Source: Bradyrhizobium sp. U87765 SZCCT0048 (GTDB lineage: Bacteria; Pseudomonadota; Alphaproteobacteria; Rhizobiales; Xanthobacteraceae). Taken from it: DNA of 39,195 nucleotides. The stretch spans positions 1-39,195 of the forward strand of contig NZ_JAFCMM010000010.1 in assembly GCF_018131225.1 (NCBI RefSeq). The letters run 5' to 3'. The translations under genes were made by a program, and so were the position numbers. Shown here piece by piece: positions 7,320 to 15,699 of this stretch (position 1 is the first letter of the stretch; every line of letters begins with the position of its first letter). The notes beneath the pieces were generated by a model. That model was not told the origin of the DNA and searched no databases. It was given only the letters and a program-made list of their open reading frames with translations.

Positions 7320-8947
7320 GTGGCGCGGTCCAGAAAATGCCCGGCCGGCGCCGGCGTCGCACTCGGCGGCGGTGCTCCGCTGCCGATGACGATGTCGCCG
7401 GGCTCGAGCTCGGCCTGGCGCAGCGCCTCGTTGAGCTGGCCGGCGCTGGCGCGCAGCTGCGCCGCGGTCTCGGCGCGCTCCGCCCACATCCGCACCGAGG
7501 TGGTGTCGCCGCTGAGCGTGACCAGCGCATGGACCGGCCCCGCCGGCTCGACGTCGAGCGAAAAGCGGGCGCGCCAGACACGCTGGGTGGCGGGGGCGGC
7601 CTTGGCGCCGCCGCCGTCCCGGGAAATCTCGAACTGGGCCACCGCGGTGCCCTGCGGCGTCGCGAACGGGATCTCGAACTGCCAGCGCGGCTGGCCATCG
7701 ACGCGGCCGGCGTCGGCCCGATCGCCCAGCGACGCGATCTGCAAAAGGGTCTGGCGGGCGATTGCGCCGTCGGCATCCTCGACAAGGCGGCGCACCGCCT
7801 CGACCGGGGTCGCGTCCGCGCCGATCGCCGGCTGGGCGACCGGCTGGGCGGTCGGCGCACCGCCGCGGAACGGCGGCGGTGGCTGGTTGGCGGGCGGCGC
7901 CCCCGGCTCCCCGGCGGAAACGGGGCGGACGGCCTGGGCCTGGGCCGGATCGGCGGCGAGCTTGCCGCCGATCATGCGCCGCAAGGTGTCGGCCACCCCG
8001 GCAGGCACCGCGCCATCGACCTCCTGCAGCAGGTTGAGCGCCGCGGTGACCGCGGCGGCACGCGCCGCCGCGCTCTGGGGCACGGCGCCCGAGGCCAGGA
8101 GGTGACCACCGGCGAGTTCCTCGGCCACCGGCAACAGCGCCCGCGGCAGGTAGGCCTCCTCGGCATCGATGTCCGGCGCCAGCGGCACGGCCGCTCCCGG
8201 CGGCAGCGCGGTGGTGCCGGCCCCGCGGAGAGCCGCGGACGCAGCTCCAGCCGTGGCGGCGCCCTGCTCCGGCACATGGTCGAGCCAGTTGCCAAGGGTC
8301 TGGCGGAACACGATCAGCGCGGCCTTGAGATCCGGCATGCCCTGGCCTGCCGACGGCACCGCGCCGGACGCCAGCGCCGCTTCCAGGAACAGCCCAGAAC
8401 CCTGGAAAGCGGATTTGAGGGTGTCCCCACTGAGATCGGCGCCCAGCGCCGGTCGGACCGAGAGGAGCTGCTGGGCGGCCTGCTGCAGCGGCTCCGGCAG
8501 GCCCGGCGATGCCGCGGCGGCATTGGCGAACAACGGCGAAAGGCCCGCCTGACGCGCCGCGGCAGTCTGCGCCGCGGTGGTCACGGCAATCTGCTCGATG
8601 GCGGTGAGAAGCGGCGTCGCTGTGGTCGTCGCCCGCGGGGCGGCAATGGCCGAGACGTCGGTGGCCGCCCCCGCGGCCGCGGTCGCCGCACCGTCGCCCG
8701 ACGGCACGATGGCGAGGCGCAGGCCATCCGCCGTCTCCGACACCGCAAGCAGCAGCGTCGCGCCAGCCTGCAGCGGCACCTCGCTGAGCACATCGATGTG
8801 GAGACTGCCGATGGCGATGCGCACGCGGCTGTCGTCGAGCACCTTGAGCACGCGCGCATCGATGGTCGTGCCCGGCTGCAGCGCCAGGTCCGGCGCCGCC
8901 TCCTGGGCGGCAATGACCGGAAGGACGGAATGGATCGAAATCGGCAT
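7316..8947 (-). CDS. fliK: Flagellar hook-length control protein FliK-like
   Basis: 543 residues, strongly Ala/Pro-rich. A folded N-terminus (ISIHSVLPVIAAQEAAPDLALQPGTTIDARV) and a long low-complexity middle lead to a C-terminal domain at ~400-525 (PRWQFEIPFATPQGTAVAQFEISRD, then AQLRASAGQLNEALRQAELEPGDI). That domain resembles the Flg_hook (FliK-C) domain. FliK measures hook length while being secreted and triggers the FlhB-dependent specificity switch. The assignment is reinforced by the overlapping FlhB-C-like gene. The ATG at 8947 has GAGG upstream. No other flagellar gene is present in the window, so this is a detached pair, and it could serve a different export system. Confidence 0.78.
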   Translation of the reverse strand: MPISIHSVLPVIAAQEAAPDLALQPGTTIDARVLKVLDDSRVRIAIGSLHIDVLSEVPLQAGATLLLAVSETADGLRLAIVPSGDGAATAAAGAATDVSAIAAPRATTTATPLLTAIEQIAVTTAAQTAAARQAGLSPLFANAAAASPGLPEPLQQAAQQLLSVRPALGADLSGDTLKSAFQGSGLFLEAALASGAVPSAGQGMPDLKAALIVFRQTLGNWLDHVPEQGAATAGAASAALRGAGTTALPPGAAVPLAPDIDAEEAYLPRALLPVAEELAGGHLLASGAVPQSAAARAAAVTAALNLLQEVDGAVPAGVADTLRRMIGGKLAADPAQAQAVRPVSAGEPGAPPANQPPPPFRGGAPTAQPVAQPAIGADATPVEAVRRLVEDADGAIARQTLLQIASLGDRADAGRVDGQPRWQFEIPFATPQGTAVAQFEISRDGGGAKAAPATQRVWRARFSLDVEPAGPVHALVTLSGDTTSVRMWAERAETAAQLRASAGQLNEALRQAELEPGDIVIGSGAPPPSATPAPAGHFLDRAT

Positions 8948-9037
8948 GCGCGCCTCGTTTCGCCGGTATTGTTAGGCGCGCGCCGTTAATCTGTCGTTAA
9001 GAGTAAGTTCCCTGATGGCCAGCCATCGTGGACGGCA

Positions 9038-9802
9038 TCAGGCCAGCGCGAGCGCGGCCGCCCTGAAATCGGCGAGGCGTGCGGCGCGGCGGCTCATCAC
9101 CTCCTCGTCGGCGCCCCACTGGGCGATGTTCCAGTCCTCGTCGACATGGGCGGCGGTCCACACCGCCTCCGCATCGAGCCGGCCATGCAGCAGCGCCAGC
9201 GCCAGCAGCGCCGAGCCAGTCAGCGTCGTCACCACATGCAGCGCGCCGAGCCGCCAGGCGTCCAGCGGCAGCGCCGCCCGCGCCGCGGCGAGCGCCGCGT
9301 CCGGCTGGCGCACATGGATGATGCCCTCGGCAAGGATGAAATGCGCGCCGAGCTGTTCGGCTGCCCAGAACAGCACCGGATCCCAGTGCTCGGCCTGCCG
9401 CGCCACCAGCGCCTGCGGATGGTCGGCGCGATAGAACAGCGCGTCGGTGGCAAAATACTTGGCGATGTCGTCAGTAACTTCGGCGGTGCGCGGCGCGACG
9501 CCGTCGATCACGCTGTTGGCGAGCCGCGTCAGCGGCATCGTCGAGGGATCGATGGTGTCCTGCTGGGCGTCCCACTCGGCGGCGATCGCCGCCGCCACGG
9601 CCTGCGACGGCGCGACCAGCGGCTGCTTGGCCGGGGTTCGGATCGTGCGGCCGTCCAGCACCACCGCATGGCCGCCGTCCGCCGCGACGACGCCGGCGGT
9701 CGTGTAGAAGCGCTTGCGCAGTTGCGGGCGCGACGACTGCCGCGCCGCCTCGTTGGGATCGAGCGGCGATTGTCCCGCGACCTCGTCGAACAGTTCTCGC
9801 AT
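9038..9802 (-). CDS. ATP12-family F1-ATPase assembly chaperone
   Basis: 254 residues starting MRELFDEVAGQSPLDP. KRFYTTAGVV, VVLDGRTIRTPAKQPL, AAEWDAQQDTIDPSTMPLTRLANSVID and AKYFATDALFYRADHP are diagnostic of the ATP12 family, which in mitochondria binds the F1 alpha subunit during assembly; the alphaproteobacterial proteins are its counterparts. It is cytoplasmic. The ATG at 9802 has GAGG five bases upstream and was preferred to longer in-frame extensions. It lies 34 bp after the small secreted-protein gene on the same strand. Confidence 0.93.
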   Translation of the reverse strand: MRELFDEVAGQSPLDPNEAARQSSRPQLRKRFYTTAGVVAADGGHAVVLDGRTIRTPAKQPLVAPSQAVAAAIAAEWDAQQDTIDPSTMPLTRLANSVIDGVAPRTAEVTDDIAKYFATDALFYRADHPQALVARQAEHWDPVLFWAAEQLGAHFILAEGIIHVRQPDAALAAARAALPLDAWRLGALHVVTTLTGSALLALALLHGRLDAEAVWTAAHVDEDWNIAQWGADEEVMSRRAARLADFRAAALALA

Positions 9803-9836
9803 CAGTTCCTCGCAATGCGCAGCAGCGGTGCCGGTC

Positions 9837-10157
9837 CTAGCGGTTGGCACAGCCGCGTGAATACTCGGCCCGCTCGTTGGGGCCAAGCCCCAGCGCGGCC
9901 CCCTGATCGAGGCATGGCGCCACGCGATCGCTGAACGAGCCGCGCGACTGCAGATTGGCCTTCGGCGGCGGCAGCGGCGCGTTCATCTTCGGCACCACCG
10001 GCACCTCGATCTTCGGCGGCGGCGGCGATGGCGGCGGCGGCATGATCATCGACGGCGGCGTCGGACTGAGACCGAGCGACTGCGCGCTGGCGCTGTGCAC
10101 GGCGACGGCGCAGCTCAGCGCCACAAGGACTGGAACGATCGATCGCATCCCCGCCAT
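9837..10157 (-). CDS. Small secreted proline-rich protein
   Basis: 106 residues from the ATG at 10157, or 103 from 10148. A clear Sec signal peptide (MRSIVPVLVALSCAVAVHSASAQ) is followed by a Pro-rich segment (PPSMIMPPPPSPPPPK, then PLPPPK) and a short tail with two Cys (APCLDQ, SRGCANR) that could form a disulfide. The pattern suggests a periplasmic or envelope protein. I do not recognise a named family. It sits between the RluC-like gene (upstream by 122 bp) and the ATP12 gene, all on one strand. Confidence 0.7.
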   Translation of the reverse strand: MAGMRSIVPVLVALSCAVAVHSASAQSLGLSPTPPSMIMPPPPSPPPPKIEVPVVPKMNAPLPPPKANLQSRGSFSDRVAPCLDQGAALGLGPNERAEYSRGCANR

Positions 10158-10279
10158 ATCGGCACGGCGCGGCCGCTTCGCCAGTGCCGTCGACCCGGGC
10201 TGGCGGCCACGATCGCGTGTCAGGTCCGTCGCAGTGCCGGTTCCCCGCGGCGCCCCGCACGAACAGCGAAGGCGCACGC

Positions 10280-11773
10280 TCACTCCTCGGGCGCCTCTTC
10301 GATCGGATCGAAGCGATCGGTTTCCAGCCCCAGCAGGTTCCACGACTGCTGCATGTGCGGGGGCAGCGGCGCGGTGGCGTCGATGAAACCGCCGCGCGGA
10401 TGCGGAATGACGATGCGGCGCGCCAGCAGATGCAGGCGGTTCTGCAAGCCGCCCGGCAACTGCCAGTTCTCCTTGTTGAAATATTTGGGGTCGCCGACGA
10501 TGGCGTGATCGATGTGGGCCATGTGGGCGCGCAGCTGGTGGGTGCGGCCGGTCACCGGCTTGAGCGAGACCCAGGCGAGCTTCTGCGCCGAGGTCTCGAC
10601 CACCGCGTAGTACGTCACCGCATGGCTCGCGCCCTCGTCGCCATGCTCGGCGATGCGCATCACGGAATCGTCCTCGCGCTCTTCCTTGGCGAGGAAGGTC
10701 GAGATGCGGCCCTGCTTGGGCTTGGGCACGCCGGCGACCAGCGCCCAGTAGATCTTGCGCGCCGAGCGCGAGCGGAACGCGCCGGTCAGCGCCGACGCCG
10801 CAAAGCGCGTCTTGGCGATCAGCAGGCAGCCCGACGTCTCCTTGTCGAGGCGGTGCACGAGGCGCGGCCGCTGGCCCTTGGCGTCGCGCATCACCTCCAG
10901 CATCTGGTCGACATGGCGCGTGGTGCCCGAGCCGCCCTGCACGGCAAGGCCTGCCGGCTTGTTCAGCACCAGCACGTCGGCGTCCTCATAGAGCGTCATC
11001 GCCTTGAGCGCGTCGAGCGTCTTCTGCTGCGCCTCCGACAGTTCGCTCGGCCCGCCCTTGGGCGCGTCGAGGCGCAGCGGCGGAATACGCACGCTGGCAC
11101 CCTCCTCGAGACGGTCCTTGCTGTCGGCGCGACGGCCGTTCACGCGCAGCTCGCCTTTGCGGACGATGCGCTGGATATGGGAGAACGACAGGCCCGGAAA
11201 GCGCGCCTCGAGAAAGCGGTCGACGCGCATGCCGTCCTCGTCGGCGGTGACCGTCACCGTCTGCACCTTGGTCGGCAATGGCGGCAGCTCGGCCTCCGGC
11301 GCGCGCGCCTCGACCTCCCGCGGCGGTCGCGCTGCGCCGGGCGGTTTGCCCCCCGCCGCCGGCCGCGCCGCCCGGCGGGGACGCTCTGCGAAGCCATCCG
11401 ACGCACCGGTCCCGTAACCGCGCGAACCACCGTCGCGCGAGGGCGCGCCGCGCCTTCCGGCACCGGACTTGAAACCATCGGACTTGAAGCCTTCAGATCT
11501 GGAGCCTTCAGATCGCGAACCTTCGGGTTTGGCCCTGCCGAACCTCGCGCCGGCGGGCTTGCCGCCGGCCGGCCGGGCGGCGCGCTCGTCGTCATGCCCG
11601 CGACCACCCGCGCCGGCTCGCCCGCCACGCGTATCGGAGCCCTTGCCGAATGCCTTGCCCGGTCCCTTGTCAGACCCCTTGCCAGCCCCCTTGGCTGCCG
11701 GCCGCCCCGTGCGGCCACGGCCGGCGGCGGATCCCGGTGACTTCTGCAGCGGTCTCTTGACGCGACGGCTCAT
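10280..11773 (-). CDS. rluC: RluA/RluC-family 23S rRNA pseudouridine synthase with long disordered N-terminus
   Basis: 497 residues from the ATG at 11773 (MSRRVKRPLQ). Residues ~1-165 are low-complexity, rich in Gly, Lys, Arg, Pro and Ser, with internal repeats (GKGSDKGPGK/AFGKGSD and three SEG-type units, 85-103). Then come an S4 RNA-binding domain (~180-232, MRVDRFLEARFPGLSFSHIQ) and the synthase domain, with YEDADVLVLNKPAGLAVQGG and the catalytic HRLDKETSG motif (Asp310). RluC makes pseudouridines at 955/2504/2580 of 23S rRNA in E. coli; the exact target here is inferred. The family is usually 300-330 residues, so the N-terminal extension is the unusual part. Confidence 0.9.
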   Translation of the reverse strand: MSRRVKRPLQKSPGSAAGRGRTGRPAAKGAGKGSDKGPGKAFGKGSDTRGGRAGAGGRGHDDERAARPAGGKPAGARFGRAKPEGSRSEGSRSEGFKSDGFKSGAGRRGAPSRDGGSRGYGTGASDGFAERPRRAARPAAGGKPPGAARPPREVEARAPEAELPPLPTKVQTVTVTADEDGMRVDRFLEARFPGLSFSHIQRIVRKGELRVNGRRADSKDRLEEGASVRIPPLRLDAPKGGPSELSEAQQKTLDALKAMTLYEDADVLVLNKPAGLAVQGGSGTTRHVDQMLEVMRDAKGQRPRLVHRLDKETSGCLLIAKTRFAASALTGAFRSRSARKIYWALVAGVPKPKQGRISTFLAKEEREDDSVMRIAEHGDEGASHAVTYYAVVETSAQKLAWVSLKPVTGRTHQLRAHMAHIDHAIVGDPKYFNKENWQLPGGLQNRLHLLARRIVIPHPRGGFIDATAPLPPHMQQSWNLLGLETDRFDPIEEAPEE

Positions 11774-11970
11774 GATTTCTGCTCTGGGTGATGGGCGACA
11801 GGAGCGGTGGTCTGCTGGTTTTGACCGTGCCCGCACAATTTCTTTGCCCTAGCGCAAAAGCGGCGCAGCGTCACGGCCAAATCGTTGCAAATGAACGATT
11901 TTCCATTGCATTGTCCGGCCTTCCAACAACACCCGGAGCCATCCGGGGCCTTTCAGGGAAACGCCGACCG

Positions 11971-12924
11971 ATGCCCGCCATGTCCTTGCTTGCTCCCTTC
12001 GTCCGCCTCGCCGCCGCGACGCTGCTCCTGACCGGAGCAGCCACCGCCGGCACGATGCCCCCCGACATCGCCGCCAAACTCAAGGAGATGGGCCGCGTGA
12101 TCGACCCGCCGAAGGTCGGCGATATCTATGGACCGCTGCAGCAGCAGGAGCCGTTTGCCGGCATCCGGATCGAGCGCGACGTCAGGTACGGCCCCGCCGA
12201 ACGCAACCGCCTCGACGTGTTCACGCCGGAAACGGCGAGCGGCGGGCCGCGACCGGTGCTGGTCTTCGTGCATGGCGGCGGCTTCGTCGCCGGCGACAAG
12301 CACACCCCCGGCACGCCCTTCAACGACAACGTCGCGGCCTGGGCGGCAAAGAACGGCTTCATCGGCGTCAACATCACCTATCGCCTGGCGCCGCAGTCGC
12401 CGTGGCCGGCCGGCGCCGAAGACGTCGGCACGGCGGTGCGTTGGGTGGGAGAGAACATCGCCGCACGCGGCGGTGACGGCGCGCGGGTCTACCTCATGGG
12501 CCATTCCGCCGGCGCCGTGCATGTGGCGAGCTACGTGTCCCATCCCGAGTTCCACGGGCCGAAGGGTGTCGGCCTCGCCGGCGCCATCCTGGTGTCCGGC
12601 CTCTACGACCTCACCGCGCTACCGTTCAGCAAGTTCGAGTTCGCCTATTTCGGTGAAGATGCGTCGACCTATGCACAGCGCTCCTCGCTCGCCGGCCTCG
12701 TCGCCGGCCAGCTGCCGCTGCTGGTGATGTCAGCCGAACTCGATCCGCCGCCGTTCGAGCAGCAGTACAAGCTGCTCACCGAGCAGCTGTGCAAGAGCCC
12801 GCGCGGCTGCGCACGCACCGCAGTGCTGGCGCAGCACAGCCACATCTCGGAGGTGTTCGCGATCAACACCTCAGATACCAGCCTGACCGATCACATCCTC
12901 GCGTTCACTGCGGCCGGAAAGTAG
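11971..12924 (+). CDS. Secreted alpha/beta-hydrolase, HSL/BD-FAE-type esterase
   Basis: 317 residues with an N-terminal signal peptide (MSLLAPFVRLAAATLLLTGAATAG). The fold is readable from the oxyanion-hole motif HGGGF (101-105), the nucleophile elbow GHSAG (Ser179), the acid in SAELDPP (Asp258) and the base in QHSHIS (probably His291). That is a complete catalytic triad of the carboxylesterase/hormone-sensitive-lipase group. It probably hydrolyses small esters in the periplasm; the substrate is not predictable. The ATG at 11971 or 11980 both leave a proper leader. It is divergent from rluC (198 bp apart) and convergent with the next gene. Confidence 0.88.
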   Translation: MPAMSLLAPFVRLAAATLLLTGAATAGTMPPDIAAKLKEMGRVIDPPKVGDIYGPLQQQEPFAGIRIERDVRYGPAERNRLDVFTPETASGGPRPVLVFVHGGGFVAGDKHTPGTPFNDNVAAWAAKNGFIGVNITYRLAPQSPWPAGAEDVGTAVRWVGENIAARGGDGARVYLMGHSAGAVHVASYVSHPEFHGPKGVGLAGAILVSGLYDLTALPFSKFEFAYFGEDASTYAQRSSLAGLVAGQLPLLVMSAELDPPPFEQQYKLLTEQLCKSPRGCARTAVLAQHSHISEVFAINTSDTSLTDHILAFTAAGK

Positions 12925-12943
12925 CGGCGCAGACCGACGCGCT

Positions 12944-12973
12944 GCCGGGACCGGCGTCATGCCGGATCCCGGC
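12944..12973. terminator. GC-rich hairpin between convergent genes
   Basis: GCCGGGACCGGC (12944-12955), loop GTCAT, then GCCGG-A-TCCCGGC (12961-12973) form a 12-bp stem with a single bulged A. It sits between the esterase and the convergent unknown gene. No T-run follows on either strand, so bidirectional termination is plausible but not proven. Confidence 0.4.
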
Positions 12974-12995
12974 CGCGACCGCCGGACGGCGGCGA

Positions 12996-13463
12996 TCAGC
13001 GCACTGTTTCAGGCGCGCGCCACCAGCGCCGGATCGCCGGACGCGGCGGCGGCGCCACGACCTCCGGGGCCACATGCGTGCGATCCTCGCGCGCCGGCGG
13101 CATCGTCGCCGGCATCTGCAGCACGGTCGCCACCTGTCCTTCGAGCAGCCGCGTCAGCAGCACCACCTGACCGTTGGGAAATTCCAGCGCATCGTGGTGA
13201 GTGCTCGGCCTGTCCATATCGATCTGCCGGAACCGTGCCACGCGATATGGAACCCGGCGCCGCCGCCACAACAGCAGCCGCGGCTCGAACTCGACGTCCT
13301 GCTCGAACGCCAATTCCGTTCCGGGCCGCAGGCACACCGCGGTCGCGGGATCCATCGCGTCACCGAAACCGCGGGTGACCGAACCGGAGAACGACTTGGA
13401 GATCAGTTTGTCACCGGCCTTCGCCGGCCGTGACGCCACATGGTGCAGGCTGTAGTCGCACAT
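12996..13463 (-). CDS. Conserved hypothetical protein (MCDYSLHHVASRPAKAGD type)
   Basis: 155 residues from the ATG at 13463, which has GGGAG seven bases upstream. The N-terminus MCDYSLHHVASRPAKAGDKLISKSF, followed by TRGFGD and AVCLRPGTELAF, is one I associate with an uncharacterised family common in Bradyrhizobiaceae. The C-terminal third (THVAPEVVAPPPRPAIRRWW) is Pro/Arg-rich. There is no signal peptide, membrane helix or known catalytic motif. Function unknown. Confidence 0.72.
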   Translation of the reverse strand: MCDYSLHHVASRPAKAGDKLISKSFSGSVTRGFGDAMDPATAVCLRPGTELAFEQDVEFEPRLLLWRRRRVPYRVARFRQIDMDRPSTHHDALEFPNGQVVLLTRLLEGQVATVLQMPATMPPAREDRTHVAPEVVAPPPRPAIRRWWRAPETVR

Positions 13464-13587
13464 CGGACGCTCCCATCCGTCAGAGCACGCCCCCCAAAGC
13501 CTTGCAGAGGACGCGAACTCTGACACCCGAGCGTGGCGGGTTTGTGATGTGCCCCGCCGCCCCGCTATCGCGCGACGTTGCAGGCCA

Positions 13588-14304
13588 TCAGCGCGGCGCG
13601 GTGCTGCAGCCGGCCTGCCGTGCGATCACCGCGATGTCGTCGGCGACATCGGCCGCGCTGCCGCGCTTTCGGGCTTCATCCAGCGCCAGGCACGCGCCAC
13701 CGGAATTACCGTTCTCGAACCGGGCGGACGCCAGATTGCTCCAGGCGGTGGCGAATTCAGGCTGGTCCTTCACCGCCTGCTCGAGCACAGGCTCGGCATC
13801 GCGCGGCCGCCGGGCGATCAACAGGAAACGGCCGTAGTCGGCACTCAGCGACCGCAGAGGCGCCACCTGCCCGCGCGCAGCGCGGAACAGTTCGTCCGCA
13901 AACGCCATGTCCTGAAAGCGCGACGTCACCACGATCGCGAGGCCGTGATAGACCTCGCTGCGTTCGGGCGCGAGCAGGTAGGCGCGGTTGAACCAGCGCC
14001 CTGCCTCGGCGAATTTTCCGGTGCCGACGGCGCGCCAGCCGCGACCGGTGAACTCCGCGAAGGCCTTCTGCGGCGTCATCCCGGCGTCGGCCAGCGCGCC
14101 CGCGAAGGATTTTGCGTAGCCCGACTTGTCGGCAAATCCATAGAAGGGCTGCTCGTCAGCCGGGGCGTCGAAGGTCTTGCGGCTGACCTGCAGGCCCGGC
14201 GCCACCTCGACGGTCTCGATGGCACCGGCCACGCCCGTGAGCGCAACGGTGAGAATGACGCACAGCCCCACCAGCGCGCACCCGGCGCGATTTGCAATCC
14301 ACAT
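13588..14304 (-). CDS. Secreted TPR-repeat protein
   Basis: 238 residues. A hydrophobic N-terminal signal (CALVGLCVILTVALTGVAGA) is followed by a helical region with TPR spacing: FAEFTGRGWRAVGTGKFAEAGRWFNRAYLLAPE, and later DAEPVLEQAVKDQPEFATAWSNLASARFENG. TPRs are protein-protein scaffolds, here probably in the periplasm. The ATG at 14304 is preceded by GGGGGCGGG. It lies 70 bp downstream of rarA on the same strand. The partner is unknown. Confidence 0.78.
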   Translation of the reverse strand: MWIANRAGCALVGLCVILTVALTGVAGAIETVEVAPGLQVSRKTFDAPADEQPFYGFADKSGYAKSFAGALADAGMTPQKAFAEFTGRGWRAVGTGKFAEAGRWFNRAYLLAPERSEVYHGLAIVVTSRFQDMAFADELFRAARGQVAPLRSLSADYGRFLLIARRPRDAEPVLEQAVKDQPEFATAWSNLASARFENGNSGGACLALDEARKRGSAADVADDIAVIARQAGCSTAPR

Positions 14305-14374
14305 CCCGCCCCCGTTTTTTTCGTCTTGCTATCTGTCGATTGAAATCGATTTAGTATTGCAGAAAGATTGGACG

Positions 14375-15697
14375 TCAGTCGCGCTGCGCGCGCAGCTTCG
14401 CCCAGTAGTCGAGCCGCTTGCGGATCTCGCGTTCGAAACCGCGCTCCGGCGGATCGTAGAAGGTCTGGCGTCCTAGATCTTCCGGAAAATAATCCTGTCC
14501 GGAAAAGCCCTCGGGCGTGTCGTGATCGTACTGGTAACCGGTGCCGTAGCCTTCGGATTTCATCAGCCTGGTCGGCGAATTGAGAATGTGCTTGGGCGGC
14601 AGCAGCGAGCCGGCCTCCTTGGCGGTGCGCATCGCAGCCTTGTAGGCGGTGTAGGCGGCGTTCGACTTTGGCGCGGTGGCGACATAGATCACCGCCTGCG
14701 CGATCGCGAGCTCGCCTTCCGGACTGCCGAGGAAATCGTAGGCATCCTTGGCGGCGTTGGCGACCACGAGGGCCTGTGGGTCGGCGAGGCCGACATCCTC
14801 GATCGCCATCCGCACCACGCGGCGCGCCAGGAACAGCGGATCCTCGCCGGCATCGAACATGCGCGCGAGATAGTACAGCGCCGCGTCGGGGTCGGACCCG
14901 CGCACCGACTTGTGCAGCGCGGAGATCAGGTTGTAGTGGCCATCCGCCGACTTGTCGTAGATCGGTGCGCGCCGCTGCAGGATCGCCTGCAACTGCGCGG
15001 CGTCGAAGATCTCGTCGGCCCGCGCCGAGCGCCACACCTCCTCGACGAGGGTCAGCGCGGCGCGGCCATCGCCATCGGCCATGCGCACCAGCGCGGCACG
15101 GGCTTCCGCATCGAGCGGCAGCCGCCGGCCCTCGACCTCTTCGGCGCGTGCGAACAGCCGCTCGACCGCGGCCGGATCGAGCGAGCGGAACACGAGCACG
15201 CGCGCGCGCGACAGAAGAGCGGCGTTGAGCTCGAATGACGGGTTCTCGGTGGTGGCGCCGACCAGCACCACGGTGCCGTCCTCCATCACCGGCAGGAAGG
15301 AGTCCTGCTGCGCCCGGTTGAAGCGATGGACCTCGTCGACGAACAGCAGCGTGCCCGTTCCCATCTCGCGACGGGCGCGCGCGGCATCGAACACCTTCTT
15401 GAGATCGGCAACGCCGGAAAACACTGCCGAGATCTGCTCGAAATGCAGCGAGGTGGCATCCGCGAGCAGCCGCGCCACCGTGGTCTTGCCGGTGCCCGGC
15501 GGTCCCCAGAACACCAGCGAGCCAAGGGTGCGCGTCTCCAGCATGCGCGTCAGCGCGCCGTCGGGACCGAGGATGTGCTCCTGGCCGACGACATCCGACA
15601 GCACATGCGGCCGCAGCCGTTCGGGCAACGGACGCGGCGCGTCCTGCTCGAGGCCGGCGGCGGCGAACAGCGACGGCGTGGATTGCGGCCGCTTCAC
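14375..15697 (-). CDS. rarA: Replication-associated recombination protein A (MgsA/RarA AAA+ ATPase)
   Basis: 440 residues, the normal length for the family. The N-terminus has RPQSTPSLFAAAG and PLPERLRP, then Walker A GPPGTGKT (65-72), Walker B LLFVDEVH (117-124), sensor-1 region VLVGATTENPSFELNAALLSR, and the C-terminal YDHDTPEGFSGQDYFPEDL typical of RarA/WRNIP1. It acts at stalled replication forks, related to clamp-loader ATPases. I chose the GTG at 15697 because it lies two bases after the degP stop codon (TGAGCGTG) and gives the family N-terminus; the alternative start at 15757 would overlap degP by about 58 bp. The two are a tight operon. Confidence 0.95.
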   Translation of the reverse strand: MKRPQSTPSLFAAAGLEQDAPRPLPERLRPHVLSDVVGQEHILGPDGALTRMLETRTLGSLVFWGPPGTGKTTVARLLADATSLHFEQISAVFSGVADLKKVFDAARARREMGTGTLLFVDEVHRFNRAQQDSFLPVMEDGTVVLVGATTENPSFELNAALLSRARVLVFRSLDPAAVERLFARAEEVEGRRLPLDAEARAALVRMADGDGRAALTLVEEVWRSARADEIFDAAQLQAILQRRAPIYDKSADGHYNLISALHKSVRGSDPDAALYYLARMFDAGEDPLFLARRVVRMAIEDVGLADPQALVVANAAKDAYDFLGSPEGELAIAQAVIYVATAPKSNAAYTAYKAAMRTAKEAGSLLPPKHILNSPTRLMKSEGYGTGYQYDHDTPEGFSGQDYFPEDLGRQTFYDPPERGFEREIRKRLDYWAKLRAQRD

Positions 15698-15699
15698 GC

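Noticed and set aside
12944..12973. Hairpin between convergent genes as an attachment site or transposon end
   Set aside because: No integrase, transposase or target-site duplication nearby; a terminator role is simpler.
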